A stretch of 64,000 nucleotides of DNA from Azohydromonas australica DSM 1124 (GCF_000430725.1 NZ_KE387215.1:59445-123444), one strand, 5' to 3'; numbered from the stretch's first letter, positions 7,346-16,763 are shown. Notes: a model not told the origin generated them from the letters alone. Translations and numbers: made by a program.

Positions 7346-9529
7346 ATGACCCTGCTGACCCTTCTGCTGCGCCTGTGCGTGGCTGCCGCCGCGCTGCTGG
7401 GCGCTTCCTCGCCGTCGTGGGCCACGGCCTACGAGGCCGCGCTGCCCGAAGGCATCCACGGCCCGAAGCTGTGCGACTTCGCGCCCTGCGCCGAGGTCTT
7501 TCCCGGCGCGAGCTCGTTCTCCGAGCGCAAGGGCCAGCCGCCCTACGTCGAGGCCTACGCCGACGACCACGGCAAGCCCAGGCTGCTGGGCTACGTGATG
7601 CTGTCCACCGACATCACCGACACGCCCGCGTACTCGGGCAAGCCGGTGGTCACGCTCATCGGCATGGACCTCAAGGGCCGCTTCACGGGCGTGAAGGTGC
7701 TCAAGCATTCCGAGCCCATCCTGCTGCTGGGCATCCCCGAATCCGCGCTGACGAAGTTCAACGACCAGTACCTGGGCAAGTTCGTCGGCGACAACATCGA
7801 GATCGGCCAGTCGCGCCCCAATGAGGGCGTGATCGGCCTGGACGCCATCTCCGGCGCCACCGTCACCGTGATCGCGCAGAACCAGGTGATGATGACCTCC
7901 GGCGCCGCCGTGGCGCGGCAGACCGGCATCCTGGCGCCCACGGTGCGCCCGCAAGCGAAGTTCACCGACACCGGCCGCGCCCTCGACTGGGCCCGCCTGG
8001 TGGACGAGGGTTATGTGCAGCGCCTGGTGGTGACGCCGCAGCAGGTGGGCCTGGACAAGAGCGCCACGCCCTTCATCGAGCTGTGGTTCGGCCTGCTCAA
8101 CCCGCCCGACGCAGGGCGCGCGCTGCTGGGCAGCGAGGGCTGGAAGCAGCTCATGGAGCAGCTCAAGCCGGGCGAGCAGGCACTGTTCGTCGTCCGCAGC
8201 GCGGGCGCCGAGTCCTTCAAGGGCTCGGGCTTCGTGCGCGGCGGCATCTACGACCGCGTGCAGGTGCGCCAGGGCCTGGACACCTTCACCTTCCGCGACC
8301 TCGACTACCTCAACCTCTACGGCCTGGCCGCCGCCGGCGCGCCGCGCTATACCGAGTCGGCGATCTTCATCGTGCGCTCGCCGGTCTTCTCGGCCGCCTT
8401 CCCCTGGAAGCTCAATTTCCTGGGCAACCGCGTGGACCGCGCCACCGGCACGCGCAGCTTCGCCAACTTTGAGACGCCCTACTGGCTGCCGGCCGCCGCG
8501 CTGGAGGGCGGCCGCCCGGTGGTGGAGGAGCCGCAGGCGGCGTGGGTCAAGGTGTGGAAGGCGCGCGCGGTGGAGATCGGCCTCTTCGCCGCGCTGCTGG
8601 TGGCGGTGGCCGTGGTGTACGCGCTGCGCGATGAACTCACGCGCCGCTCCACGCGCAGGAACAAGTGGCCGGTCAACGCCTTCAAGTACTCGGCCTGGCT
8701 GCTGAGCATCGGCTTCGTGGGATTCGGCGCCATGGCGCAGCCCTCGGTGACGCAGGTGCTGACCTGGTTCCACGCGCTGCTGTTCCACTGGACCTGGGAG
8801 CTGTTCCTCAGCGACCCGTTCATCTTCCTGTTCTGGATCTTCATCATCGTCACCGTCTTCCTCTGGGGACGGGGCCTGTTCTGCGGCTGGCTGTGCCCCT
8901 TCGGCTCGCTGTCGGAGCTGCTGTACAAGCTGGGCGGCGCCGTCGGCCTCAAGCGCTTCCAGCGCGCGCTGCCCCGGGCGCTGCACGACAAGCTGAAGTG
9001 GGTGAAGTACGGCGTGTTCTTCGGCCTGCTGGCGGTGTCGATGTTCTCCATGGGCCTGGCCGAGAAGCTGGCCGAGGTGGAGCCCTTCAAGACCACCTTC
9101 CTGGTCGGCTGGGGCCAGCGCTCGTGGCCCTACACGCTGTTCGCGGCGGGCCTGTTGGGGCTCTCCCTCTTCGTGGAGCGCCCCTTCTGCAAGTACCTGT
9201 GCCCGCTGGGTGCCTCGCTGGCGATGCCTTCCACCTTCCGCTGGTTCGGGCTGCGCCGCAAGCAGGAGTGCAACAGTTGCAAGGCCTGCGCGGCGGGCTG
9301 CGGGGCGCAGGCGATCGACGCCGACGGCCGCATCGACCACCGCGAGTGCCTGCACTGCCTGGACTGCATGGTGCTCTACACCGACACCCACGCTTGCCCG
9401 CCGCTGGCCAAGGAGCGCAAGCGCCGCGAGCGCGAGGGCCTGCCGCTGACGCGCATCGGCCGCGACGGCTACTTCATTCCCATCATCCCGATCGCCGCCG
9501 AGCCGGCCCGCCCGGTGTCCGAAGCATGA
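7346..9529 (+). CDS. nosR: NosR, FMN-binding polyferredoxin membrane protein for N2O reduction
   Basis: 727 residues. NosR is an inner-membrane protein needed for nosZ expression and NosZ electron supply. A signal peptide is followed by a periplasmic FMN-binding domain; GLDAISGATVT holds the Thr that becomes flavinylated. Five to six membrane helices follow (about residues 405-430, 445-470, 490-515 and 550-570). The CxxxCP motifs CGWLCPFGS and CKYLCPLGA and two 4Fe-4S clusters (CNSCKACAAGC and CLHCLDCMVLY) lie in the C-terminal half. NosX on the opposite strand is the expected FMN transferase. The next gene starts in an ATGA overlap, showing translational coupling. Confidence 0.96.
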   Translation: MTLLTLLLRLCVAAAALLGASSPSWATAYEAALPEGIHGPKLCDFAPCAEVFPGASSFSERKGQPPYVEAYADDHGKPRLLGYVMLSTDITDTPAYSGKPVVTLIGMDLKGRFTGVKVLKHSEPILLLGIPESALTKFNDQYLGKFVGDNIEIGQSRPNEGVIGLDAISGATVTVIAQNQVMMTSGAAVARQTGILAPTVRPQAKFTDTGRALDWARLVDEGYVQRLVVTPQQVGLDKSATPFIELWFGLLNPPDAGRALLGSEGWKQLMEQLKPGEQALFVVRSAGAESFKGSGFVRGGIYDRVQVRQGLDTFTFRDLDYLNLYGLAAAGAPRYTESAIFIVRSPVFSAAFPWKLNFLGNRVDRATGTRSFANFETPYWLPAAALEGGRPVVEEPQAAWVKVWKARAVEIGLFAALLVAVAVVYALRDELTRRSTRRNKWPVNAFKYSAWLLSIGFVGFGAMAQPSVTQVLTWFHALLFHWTWELFLSDPFIFLFWIFIIVTVFLWGRGLFCGWLCPFGSLSELLYKLGGAVGLKRFQRALPRALHDKLKWVKYGVFFGLLAVSMFSMGLAEKLAEVEPFKTTFLVGWGQRSWPYTLFAAGLLGLSLFVERPFCKYLCPLGASLAMPSTFRWFGLRRKQECNSCKACAAGCGAQAIDADGRIDHRECLHCLDCMVLYTDTHACPPLAKERKRREREGLPLTRIGRDGYFIPIIPIAAEPARPVSEA

Positions 9530-9963
9530 AAACCCTGGTCGATCCCCGCATGCCCACCGATCCGGTGGAGCCGCCCTGCGCCGCCGCGCGAGGCGTGGCC
9601 GGCCGGCTCTGCGCCGAAGCCTGGGACCATCTCTGGCCCTGGCGCCGCGGCGTCGCGGCGCCCCACGTCGCGCTGCGCGCGGCGGGCATCGCGCTCGCGC
9701 TGGCCGCCACCATCGCCTGGGTGCTGGGCGCCCTCGGCGAGCTGCGCGCCGGCGCCCTGATCGCCTGGTGGTTCGGCTGGAGCGTGTACGAGGTGCTGAT
9801 CCGCCTGCGCGCCAAGCGCTACGTCAAGGACGGCCCGTGGTGGGGCCGGCGCTACCGCGTCGCCAACGTGATGGACATGCTGTGCTACGTGGGCTTCAAG
9901 AACCTGCTGATCGGTGCTGCGCTGTTCCTGGCCCTCAAGGCCGTGGGCGCGCTGGTGGTGTGA
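9526..9963 (+). CDS. Uncharacterised inner-membrane protein of the nos operon
   Basis: 145 residues, with its ATG overlapping the nosR stop (ATGA) and its stop two bases before nosD. Two or three hydrophobic helices are seen, at about residues 47-65, 68-88 and 125-143. A basic cytoplasmic loop, RLRAKRYVKDGPWWGRRYR, lies between them. I do not recognise a named family. The tight coupling on both sides shows it is a real part of the operon. It may help NosR or the NosDFY complex in the membrane, but this is inference from position only. Confidence 0.75.
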   Translation: MKTLVDPRMPTDPVEPPCAAARGVAGRLCAEAWDHLWPWRRGVAAPHVALRAAGIALALAATIAWVLGALGELRAGALIAWWFGWSVYEVLIRLRAKRYVKDGPWWGRRYRVANVMDMLCYVGFKNLLIGAALFLALKAVGALVV

Positions 9964-9965
9964 GG

Positions 9966-11237
9966 ATGCGCATGACCCGCCGCCTGCTGAGCCTGCTGGC
10001 CTTGGTGCTCCCGCTGGCGCTGCACGCCGCCACCTGGACGGTGCACCCCGGCGAGTCCATCCAGCCGGTGCTGGACCGTGCCGCCGCGGGCGACGTGGTG
10101 GAAGTGCAACGCGGCCACTACGACGGCAACCTGCGCATCACCAAGCCGCTGACGCTGCGCGGGCTGCAGCGGCCCACGATCAGCGGCGGGCTGCAGGGCG
10201 ACACCATCCGCATCACCGCGCCGGACGTGACCATCGAAGGGCTGATCGTGCGCGATTCCGGCAGCAGCCTGCTGCAGCAGAACGCCGGCATCTACGTCAC
10301 GCCCGGCTCGCACCGCGCCACGGTGCGGCGCTGCGACCTGGTCTACAACCTGTTCGGGCTGTGGATCCAGAAGGCCAATGACGTGCGCGTGGAGCACAAC
10401 CTCATCGTGGGCAAGCGCGACCACGGCTCCTCGCAGCGCGGCAACGGCGTGCAGCTCTACGACACCACCGGCGCGCGCATCGAGCACAACCACATCAGCT
10501 TCGTGCGCGACGCGCTGTACGTGGACGTCTCGCACCACGCCGTCTTCCGCGGCAACAGGCTGCACCACAGTCGCTACGGCACGCACTACATGAACTCCTA
10601 CCACAACCTGTGGGAGGACAACGACAGCTACCTCAACCGCGGCGGCCTGGCGCTGATGGAGGTGCGCGACCAGGTCGTGCGCAACAACCGCGCCTGGGGC
10701 AACACCGACCACGGGATCATGCTGCGCACGCTGCAGGACTCGGTGATCGAGAACAACGTGGTGGCCGGCAACGCGCGCGGCTTCTTCATCTACGACGTGG
10801 AGTACGTGCAGCTGCGCGGCAACCTCGTGGTGGACAACCAGGTGGGCGTGCACCTCTCGGCCGGCTCCACGCGCAACCGCGTCGAGGGCAACGACTTCGT
10901 CGGCAACCGCGAGCAGGTGCGCTACGTCGGTGCCAAGGATGAAACCTGGGGCGCCGAGGGCGGCAACCACTGGAGCAACTACCTGGGCTGGGACCGCGAC
11001 GGCGACGGCCGCGGCGACGTGCGCTACGAGGCCAACGACCTGGTGGACCGCCTGGTGTGGCAGCACCCCTCAGCGCGGCTGCTGCTGGCCAGCCCCGCGG
11101 TGCAGGCGCTGCGCCTGGTGGGCCAGCAGTTCCCGGTGCTGCGCGTGCCCGGCGTGGTGGACCCCAAGCCGCGCATGCGCCCCGCGCACCCGGACTGGAA
11201 GGAATGGAATGGAAAACAGTCTTCGCTTGAGCCCTGA
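9966..11237 (+). CDS. nosD: NosD, periplasmic beta-helix protein of the copper-sulfur maturation system
   Basis: 423 residues. It has a signal peptide (RRLLSLLALVLPLALHA) and then a right-handed beta-helix of repeating short strands (CASH/NosD repeats, for example VRRCDLVYNLFGLWI, VRVEHNLIVG and VVRNNRAWGN). NosD works with the NosFY ABC transporter in building the CuZ site of NosZ. The ATG at 9966 follows GTGTGAGG; a second ATG at 9972 is also possible. The C-terminus overlaps nosF by 29 bases if the upstream nosF start is used. Confidence 0.94.
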   Translation: MRMTRRLLSLLALVLPLALHAATWTVHPGESIQPVLDRAAAGDVVEVQRGHYDGNLRITKPLTLRGLQRPTISGGLQGDTIRITAPDVTIEGLIVRDSGSSLLQQNAGIYVTPGSHRATVRRCDLVYNLFGLWIQKANDVRVEHNLIVGKRDHGSSQRGNGVQLYDTTGARIEHNHISFVRDALYVDVSHHAVFRGNRLHHSRYGTHYMNSYHNLWEDNDSYLNRGGLALMEVRDQVVRNNRAWGNTDHGIMLRTLQDSVIENNVVAGNARGFFIYDVEYVQLRGNLVVDNQVGVHLSAGSTRNRVEGNDFVGNREQVRYVGAKDETWGAEGGNHWSNYLGWDRDGDGRGDVRYEANDLVDRLVWQHPSARLLLASPAVQALRLVGQQFPVLRVPGVVDPKPRMRPAHPDWKEWNGKQSSLEP

Positions 11238-12213
11238 GAAGGGAGCCTCGTTCGTGTCGAGCGACGCCGCCCGGGCCAACTTCGTGCCAGCGGATGCCGA
11301 TGCGAGCCTCTGCGCCATCACCCTGCGCAACGTGGTCAAGCAGTACGGCGCGGAGCGTGCGGTCGACGGCGTGAGCCTGGACGTGCGCCGCGGCGAGATG
11401 TTCGGCCTCATCGGCCACAACGGCGCGGGCAAGAGCACACTGTTCAAGATGATGCTGGGGCTGGTGGCGCCCACCGCGGGCGAGATCCGCATCCAGGGCG
11501 CGCCGGTGTCGGGCCGGGACTTCCGCGCGGTGCGCCGCGGCATCGGCTACCTGCCCGAGAACGTGGTGCTCTACGACAACCTCAGCGGGCTGGAGACGCT
11601 GCGCTTCCTGGCGCGGCTCAAGGGCGTGCCGGAGCAGGAATGCGTGGGCGTGCTCTCGCGCGTGGGCCTGGGCCACGCCGGCCACCGAGCGGTGCGCGAG
11701 TACAGCAAGGGCATGCGCCAGCGCCTGGGCTTCGCGCAGGCGCTGCTGGGCAAGCCGCGCGTGCTGTTCCTGGACGAGCCCACCACGGGCCTGGACCCGG
11801 AGGCGATCCGCGCCTTCCACGCCACCTTGCGCGAGCTGCGCGACGACGGCGTGACGCTGATCGTCACCTCGCACATCCTGGCCGAGCTGCAGGAACGGGT
11901 GGACCGCCTGGCGATCCTGGCCGCCGGGCGCGTGCGCGCGCACGGCAGCGTGCAGGCGTTGCGCGAGCACATGGCGCTGCCGCTGCGGCTGGAGCTGCAG
12001 GTGGCCGAGTCCGGCGCCGCAGCGGTGCGCGCCGTGCTGGCAGTGTTGCCGCTGGACGGCGTGCGCTGGCACGGCCTGCGGCTGGAAGCCCGTTGCACGC
12101 GCGACGCCAAGATGGCGGTGATGGCCGCCCTCGCCGGCCTGGGCGGCGCGGTGCTGGACCTGCAGATGCACGAGCCCTCGCTGGAAGACGTGTTCTTCGG
12201 CCTGGCACATTGA
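11209..12213 (+). CDS. nosF: NosF, ABC transporter ATPase for NosZ maturation
   Basis: 334 residues. It has Walker A GHNGAGKSTLFK, an ABC signature region (YSKGMRQRLGFAQAL) and Walker B RVLFLDEPTTGLDP with a following His switch (TSHILAEL). It hydrolyses ATP on the cytoplasmic side to power NosY. Two starts are plausible: ATG 11209, which overlaps nosD and has AAGGA five bases upstream, and GTG 11254, which has AAGGGAG eight bases upstream. The ABC core begins only at about residue 35 of the longer form, so the shorter form would lose no known domain. Confidence 0.94.
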   Translation: MENSLRLSPEKGASFVSSDAARANFVPADADASLCAITLRNVVKQYGAERAVDGVSLDVRRGEMFGLIGHNGAGKSTLFKMMLGLVAPTAGEIRIQGAPVSGRDFRAVRRGIGYLPENVVLYDNLSGLETLRFLARLKGVPEQECVGVLSRVGLGHAGHRAVREYSKGMRQRLGFAQALLGKPRVLFLDEPTTGLDPEAIRAFHATLRELRDDGVTLIVTSHILAELQERVDRLAILAAGRVRAHGSVQALREHMALPLRLELQVAESGAAAVRAVLAVLPLDGVRWHGLRLEARCTRDAKMAVMAALAGLGGAVLDLQMHEPSLEDVFFGLAH

Positions 12214-12226
12214 GAAGGAGCACGCC

Positions 12227-13048
12227 ATGAGCTTCGAATTCGGCCAGGTGCTGGCCATCGCGCACAAGGAGCTGCGCGACCGGCTGCGCAACCGCTGGGT
12301 GCTGGCGGTGGCGCTGGTGTTCACGGCCTTTGCGCTGGTCATCGCCTATTTCGGCGGCGCGCAGCAGGGGGCCGTGGGGCTGCGCTCCATCGAGTTCACC
12401 ATCACCAGCCTGGTGAGCCTGGTGATCTATTTGATCCCGCTGATCGCGCTGCTGCTGGGCTTCGACGCCATCGTGGGCGAGCGCGAGCGCGGCTCGCTGG
12501 ACCTGCTGCTGGCGCTGCCGATCACGCGGCTGGAGCTGCTGCTGGGCAAGTACCTGGGGCTGGCGGCGGCGCTGAGCCTGTCCACGGTCGCGGGCTTCGG
12601 CCTGGTGGCGCTGCTGCTGGGCACGCAGGCGGGCCAGGCGGTGCTGGCGCCCTACCTGAACTTCATGGGCAGCTCGGTGCTGCTCGGGCTGGTGTTCCTG
12701 AGCCTGGCGGTGATGCTGTCGGTGCTGGCTTCGGACCGCACGCGCGCCTCGGGCCTGGCCATCGCGCTGTGGTTCTTCTTCGTGCTGGTGTTCGACCTGC
12801 TGCTGCTGGGGCTGCTGGTGCTCACCGGCGGCCAGACCGGCGGCGACTGGTTCGCCTGGGCGCTGCTGCTCAATCCCGCGGACGTGTTCCGCATCCTCAA
12901 CGTGTTTTCACTCGACGACGTGCGCAGCCTCTACGGCCTGACCAGCATCGTCCCGCAGGCGCTGGCCAAGCCGTGGATGATGGGACTGGTGATGCTGGGC
13001 TGGATCGTGGCGCCGTTGTCCATTGCCACCTGGAGATTCCGTCCATGA
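12227..13048 (+). CDS. nosY: NosY, ABC transporter permease for NosZ maturation
   Basis: 273 residues with six hydrophobic helices and the ABC-2 type N-terminus (FGQVLAIAHKELRDRLRNRW). It forms the membrane channel of the NosDFY complex. The nosF stop is 13 bases upstream with AGAAGGAG between them. The 3' end overlaps the nosL start (ATGA at 13045-13048). Confidence 0.94.
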   Translation: MSFEFGQVLAIAHKELRDRLRNRWVLAVALVFTAFALVIAYFGGAQQGAVGLRSIEFTITSLVSLVIYLIPLIALLLGFDAIVGERERGSLDLLLALPITRLELLLGKYLGLAAALSLSTVAGFGLVALLLGTQAGQAVLAPYLNFMGSSVLLGLVFLSLAVMLSVLASDRTRASGLAIALWFFFVLVFDLLLLGLLVLTGGQTGGDWFAWALLLNPADVFRILNVFSLDDVRSLYGLTSIVPQALAKPWMMGLVMLGWIVAPLSIATWRFRP

Positions 13049-13566
13049 TGCCTCGCCGCCGAACCCTGCTGCTCGCCGCCTGTGCCGCGCCGCTCGTCCT
13101 CTACGGTTGCGGCCGCAAGGAAGCTGCCGCCGTCGCCGCGGTGGAGATCGAGCCCGCCACCACCTGCGACCTGGACGGTATGCTGCTGGCCGACTACCCC
13201 GGCCCCAAGGCGCAGATCCACTATGCCGACGCCGCCGCGCCGGTGTTCTTCTGCGACACGGTGGAGATGTTCTCCACGCTGCTGAAGCCCGAGCAGGTGC
13301 GTGCCGTGCGCGCGGTGTACACGCAGGACATGGCGCGTGCGGACTGGGAACAGCCGCGCGGCCACTGGTTCGATGCGCGCAGCGGCTTCTACGTGGTGGG
13401 CAGCAAGCGCCACGGCTCGATGGGGCCGACGATCGCCGGCTTCGCCGGCGAGCAGGACGCCCACAAGTTCGCCGCCGAGTACGGCGGCAAGGTGCTGCGC
13501 TTCGCGGAGGTCAAGCCGGAGATGGCGGACCTGGGGGGCGGATCGGCGCATGACAAGCACATGTGA
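13045..13566 (+). CDS. nosL: NosL, copper chaperone lipoprotein
   Basis: 173 residues. A lipoprotein signal ends in LYGC (Cys22), so it is anchored in the periplasm. The family region starts with TTCDLDGMLLADYPGPKAQI, which carries the conserved Cys and Met, and continues with PVFFCDTVEMF. NosL delivers Cu(I) to apo-NosZ. It is the last gene of the operon; a hairpin terminator follows at 13614. Confidence 0.93.
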   Translation: MMPRRRTLLLAACAAPLVLYGCGRKEAAAVAAVEIEPATTCDLDGMLLADYPGPKAQIHYADAAAPVFFCDTVEMFSTLLKPEQVRAVRAVYTQDMARADWEQPRGHWFDARSGFYVVGSKRHGSMGPTIAGFAGEQDAHKFAAEYGGKVLRFAEVKPEMADLGGGSAHDKHM

Positions 13567-13613
13567 GGCGGCAAAGAAGCGGGAAAGCGGATAGCTACAC
13601 TCGTGCTTCGACC

Positions 13614-13653
13614 AGCAACCCCGTGCAGGCAATACCGGCCTGACGGGGTTGCT
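13614..13653 (+). terminator. Terminator of the nos operon
   Basis: An 11-bp perfect inverted repeat, AGCAACCCCGT (13614-13624) and ACGGGGTTGCT (13643-13653), with an 18-base spacer and then TTCCTTCT. The pyrimidine run is weak for an intrinsic terminator, but position and strength fit an operon end. Confidence 0.6.
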
Positions 13654-13674
13654 TCCTTCTGATCCCTCACCGTC

Positions 13675-15294
13675 ATGAGCTCCACCGGGACTCCAGGGCC
13701 CGCCCACTGGCCCCCGGGCGTGCCGCGGCACTTGGTGCCGCCGGCCACGCACCTCTTCGCCAATGCGGAGGCCGCCGCCGAGCGCTTCGGCCATAAACCT
13801 TTTCTCGTCTGCGGCGAGACCTGCCTGAGCTTCGCCCGGTTCCGCGACCAGGCCCTGGCCGTCGCCGGCTGGCTGCAGTACGCCGCCGGCGTGCAACGCA
13901 CGGACCGCGTGCTGCTGGCGCTGCCCAACGGGGTGGCCTGGGCCGTGGCCTGCTACGGCATCCTGCGCGCCGACGCGGTGCTGGTGCCGGCCAACCCGGC
14001 GAGCCGCCGCGAGGAGCTGGAGCGCCTGGCGGCCGACAGCGGCGCCACGGTGGCCTTCGTCGCCCGGGAGCTGCTGGGCGAGGCGCTGCCGCTGCTGGGT
14101 ACGCGGCTGGAGCGCATCGTGGTGGTGGACGGCGACGACGCCGCCACGCCGCCTCCCGCCGACGCGCGCCTGGTGCCCTGGCCGGCGGTGCGCGCCTTCG
14201 GGCAGCCGCCCGCGCCCCCGCTCGCCGGGCCCGACGACCCCGCGGTGCTGCCCTACACCTCGGGCACCACAGGCGAGATCAAGGGTTGCCTGCACACCCA
14301 TGCCAGCGTGATGAGCGCGCTGGCGGCCGGGGCGGCGTGGTTCGCCTGCCCGCCGGATGCGGTGTTCCTGGCCACGCTGCCCTTCTTCCATGTCACCGGC
14401 TTCACGGGCAGCCTCAACGTGCCGCTGTACGTGGGCGGCACCGTCGTGCTGCTGCCGCACTGGAACCGCAATGCCGCGGCGGTGCTGGTGCGGCGCCACC
14501 GCGTCACGCACTGGCACTGCATCACGACCATGGTGGTGGACCTGCTGGCGCATCCGCGGCTGCAGGCGCTCGACCTGTCCAGCCTGCGCTGCATCCGGGG
14601 CGGCGGCGCGGCCATGCCCGAGGCGGTGGCGCAGCGGCTCAAGGACAGCACGGGGCTGGACTACGTCGAGGGCTACGGCCTTACCGAGACCATGGCCGCC
14701 ACGCTGCTCAACCCGCCGCACCGGCCCAAGCCGCAGTGCCTGGGCATTCCCATGTTCGGCGTCGACGCCCGCATCCTGGAGCCCGGCACGCGGCGCGAGC
14801 TGCCGCGGGGCCAGCGCGGCGAGATCGTGCTCAGCGCCCCGCAGCTCATGCGCGGCTACTGGCGCCGGCCGGAGGCCGACGCCGAGGCCTTCGTCGAGAT
14901 CGACGGCCGGCGCTTCCTGCGCACGGGCGACCTGGGGTACGTGGACGCGGACGGCTACTTCTTCATGACCGACCGCCTCAAGCGCGTGATCAACAGCGCG
15001 GGCTTCAAGGTCTGGCCGGCCGAGGTGGAGGCGCTGCTGTACCGGCACCCGGCGGTGCAGGAAGCGTGCGTCATCGGCACGCCCGATGCGCGGCGCGGCG
15101 AGGCCGTCAAGGCGCTGGTGGTGCCGCGCCCGGGCCACGAGGCGCTGGACACGCGGGCGCTGATCGGCTGGATGCGCCAGCACCTGGCGGCCTACAAGTG
15201 CCCGCGCCTCGTGCAGCTCGTGCCCTCGCTGCCGCGCTCGGCTTCGGGCAAGGTGATGTGGCGGCAGCTGCAGGACGCGGAGCGGGCGGGCTGA
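13675..15294 (+). CDS. AMP-forming acyl-CoA synthetase (ANL superfamily)
   Basis: 539 residues. It activates a carboxylic acid as acyl-AMP and then acyl-CoA in the cytoplasm. Visible motifs are YTSGTTGEIKGCLHTH (A3), VEGYGLTETM (A5), RFLRTGDLGYVDADGYF (A7), DRLKRVINSAGFKVWPAEVE (A8) and the catalytic Lys near SASGKVMWRQL (A10). The acid substrate cannot be told from sequence; medium- or long-chain fatty acids are typical. It is separated from nosL by a terminator, so it is probably not part of the nos operon. It is convergent with norF. Confidence 0.88.
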   Translation: MSSTGTPGPAHWPPGVPRHLVPPATHLFANAEAAAERFGHKPFLVCGETCLSFARFRDQALAVAGWLQYAAGVQRTDRVLLALPNGVAWAVACYGILRADAVLVPANPASRREELERLAADSGATVAFVARELLGEALPLLGTRLERIVVVDGDDAATPPPADARLVPWPAVRAFGQPPAPPLAGPDDPAVLPYTSGTTGEIKGCLHTHASVMSALAAGAAWFACPPDAVFLATLPFFHVTGFTGSLNVPLYVGGTVVLLPHWNRNAAAVLVRRHRVTHWHCITTMVVDLLAHPRLQALDLSSLRCIRGGGAAMPEAVAQRLKDSTGLDYVEGYGLTETMAATLLNPPHRPKPQCLGIPMFGVDARILEPGTRRELPRGQRGEIVLSAPQLMRGYWRRPEADAEAFVEIDGRRFLRTGDLGYVDADGYFFMTDRLKRVINSAGFKVWPAEVEALLYRHPAVQEACVIGTPDARRGEAVKALVVPRPGHEALDTRALIGWMRQHLAAYKCPRLVQLVPSLPRSASGKVMWRQLQDAERAG

Positions 15295-15328
15295 GCTGGA
15301 ACGAAACGCTGCTGCGCGCCCGGGGCAC

Positions 15329-15589
15329 CTAGAACCGAAGGGCCATGACGGCCAGGATCACGAACAGCAGCCATCCCACCACGAATCGCCGCCACAGAGC
15401 AGGCGCTCCGCGCAGCTCCATGAAGTCCAGCGCGATGGCAAGGCCCTTGGCCAGCGACATCGCGAAGACGACGGCAACAGGCCAGCCGTCACCGATGCCA
15501 AGGGCCGATTCCCCGACCCACCAGGAAACACCCGTGGCCACCAGCGTCGCCAGCCACAGGACATCGAGCCGCTTGCAAAGGATGTTCAT
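15329..15589 (-). CDS. norF: NorF-like small membrane protein (cytochrome oxidase subunit IV type)
   Basis: 86 residues with three hydrophobic helices and the oxidase subunit IV/NorF pattern (GWPVAVVFAMSLAKGLAIALDFMEL near the middle, then WRRFVVGWLLFVILAVMAL). Its ATG at 15589 overlaps the stop of norE (ATGA). NorE and NorF are accessory membrane proteins that improve nitric-oxide reductase activity. The catalytic norCB genes are not in this window, so an oxidase-related role is an alternative. Confidence 0.75.
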   Translation of the reverse strand: MNILCKRLDVLWLATLVATGVSWWVGESALGIGDGWPVAVVFAMSLAKGLAIALDFMELRGAPALWRRFVVGWLLFVILAVMALRF

Positions 15590-16212
15590 CGCAGCACGTA
15601 CACCAGCGGGAAGAGCACCACCCACAACAGATCCACCATGTGCCAGAACACGGCTGCCGTTTCGAGGGCCTGTGTGTCGGCCGGTCCCCATTGGCGGCGC
15701 GGCACGAGAAAGGCGACCGCGGCAACGATGAGCACCGCCGCGGCGACATGCATGAAGTGGAAACCGGTCAGCAGGTAATAGAACATCCAGAAGTCATCGC
15801 TCTCCGGACCGTGGCCGGCGTGCAGCTTCTGTTGGTACTCGAAGCCTTTGACGAACAGGAAAGCGGTACCCAATGCCGCAGCGCCCCAGAGCCAGCGTGC
15901 GCCGGCGCTCCTGCTTGAGCTGCGCAGTGCATGCACGCCCCGTGCGACGCACCAGCTGCCGGTCAGGAGGATCACCGTGTTGATGGCGCCCAGATGCAGA
16001 TTCAGGCTCGACTGGCCCGTGCGAAACGTCGATGGGTCCTTCGCTCTGGCGACGGCGTACACGACGAACAGCAGCCCGAAGGTGAGCATCTCCAGCGCGA
16101 TGACGAACCACATCGTGATGTCGCCGCTCAAGCGGCGCTCATCCCCAGGATCCGCAAGCGGCGGTCCGGCCGCATCCGGCCCGGCAGACAGGCTACTTTT
16201 GGCAATCGTCAT
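15586..16212 (-). CDS. norE: NorE-like protein, cytochrome c oxidase subunit III family
   Basis: 208 residues with five membrane helices. Subunit III marks are SGDITMWFVIALEMLTFGLL, YYLLTGFHFMHV and FWHMVDLLWVVLFPLVYVL. The ATG at 16212 is used because the family homology begins soon after it. It is coupled to norF by an ATGA overlap and lies 49 bases downstream of nsrR, so the three genes probably form one operon answering to NO. Confidence 0.82.
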   Translation of the reverse strand: MTIAKSSLSAGPDAAGPPLADPGDERRLSGDITMWFVIALEMLTFGLLFVVYAVARAKDPSTFRTGQSSLNLHLGAINTVILLTGSWCVARGVHALRSSSRSAGARWLWGAAALGTAFLFVKGFEYQQKLHAGHGPESDDFWMFYYLLTGFHFMHVAAAVLIVAAVAFLVPRRQWGPADTQALETAAVFWHMVDLLWVVLFPLVYVLR

Positions 16213-16261
16213 GCTGGCGAATCGTTGTTCCACTCGGAGGTGGCCGCCTCGCAACGGCGCT

Positions 16262-16729
16262 TCAGGTGGCGGCCATCCCGGACGCGGCTCGCGCCGGGTG
16301 GAAGGTCAGGACTTGCGCGAGCGCGCGGCGGTTGGTCATCACGTCGGCCAGCGAGTAGCGGTCCAGCACTGCGTAGAACGCTGCGACGGCCTCCGCCAGC
16401 GGCCCCTTGAGTTCGCAACAGCCGGAGAGAATGCAGTGGCCGCCACCGGCCTCGAAGCACTCCGCGGGCACCGCATTGCCTTCCGTGTCGCGCACGACTT
16501 TTCCGAGGCAGATGTCCTTGGGCTGCATGGCCAGCGTCATCCCGCCGCCCTTGCCGCGAACGGTGGCGATCCAGCCCTGCTTGCCCAGGAAGTGGACGAC
16601 CTTCACGAGGTGGTGCTCCGAGATGCCGAACGCCGTGGCGATTTCCGCGATGGTGGCCTTGCGGCCGGAGTTCGCAGCCAGGTAGAGCAGCACGCGCAGG
16701 CTGTAGTCGGTGAAGGCGGTCAGCTTCAT
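16262..16729 (-). CDS. nsrR: NsrR, Rrf2-family nitric-oxide-sensing repressor
   Basis: 155 residues. An N-terminal winged helix (about residues 1-60, recognition region EIATAFGISEHHLVKVV) is followed by three iron-sulfur cysteines, Cys91, Cys99 and Cys105, plus Cys104. The FeS cluster is destroyed by NO, releasing repression. NsrR is separated from the IscR-type relatives by the pattern HCILSGCCELKG, close to that of known NsrR proteins. The neighbours norE, norF, DUF2249, hemerythrin and nnrS are typical NsrR or NO-responsive genes. Confidence 0.9.
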   Translation of the reverse strand: MKLTAFTDYSLRVLLYLAANSGRKATIAEIATAFGISEHHLVKVVHFLGKQGWIATVRGKGGGMTLAMQPKDICLGKVVRDTEGNAVPAECFEAGGGHCILSGCCELKGPLAEAVAAFYAVLDRYSLADVMTNRRALAQVLTFHPARAASGMAAT

Positions 16730-16763
16730 GGTGCGGGGCTCGGTGTATTTCCTGTCTGATGTG

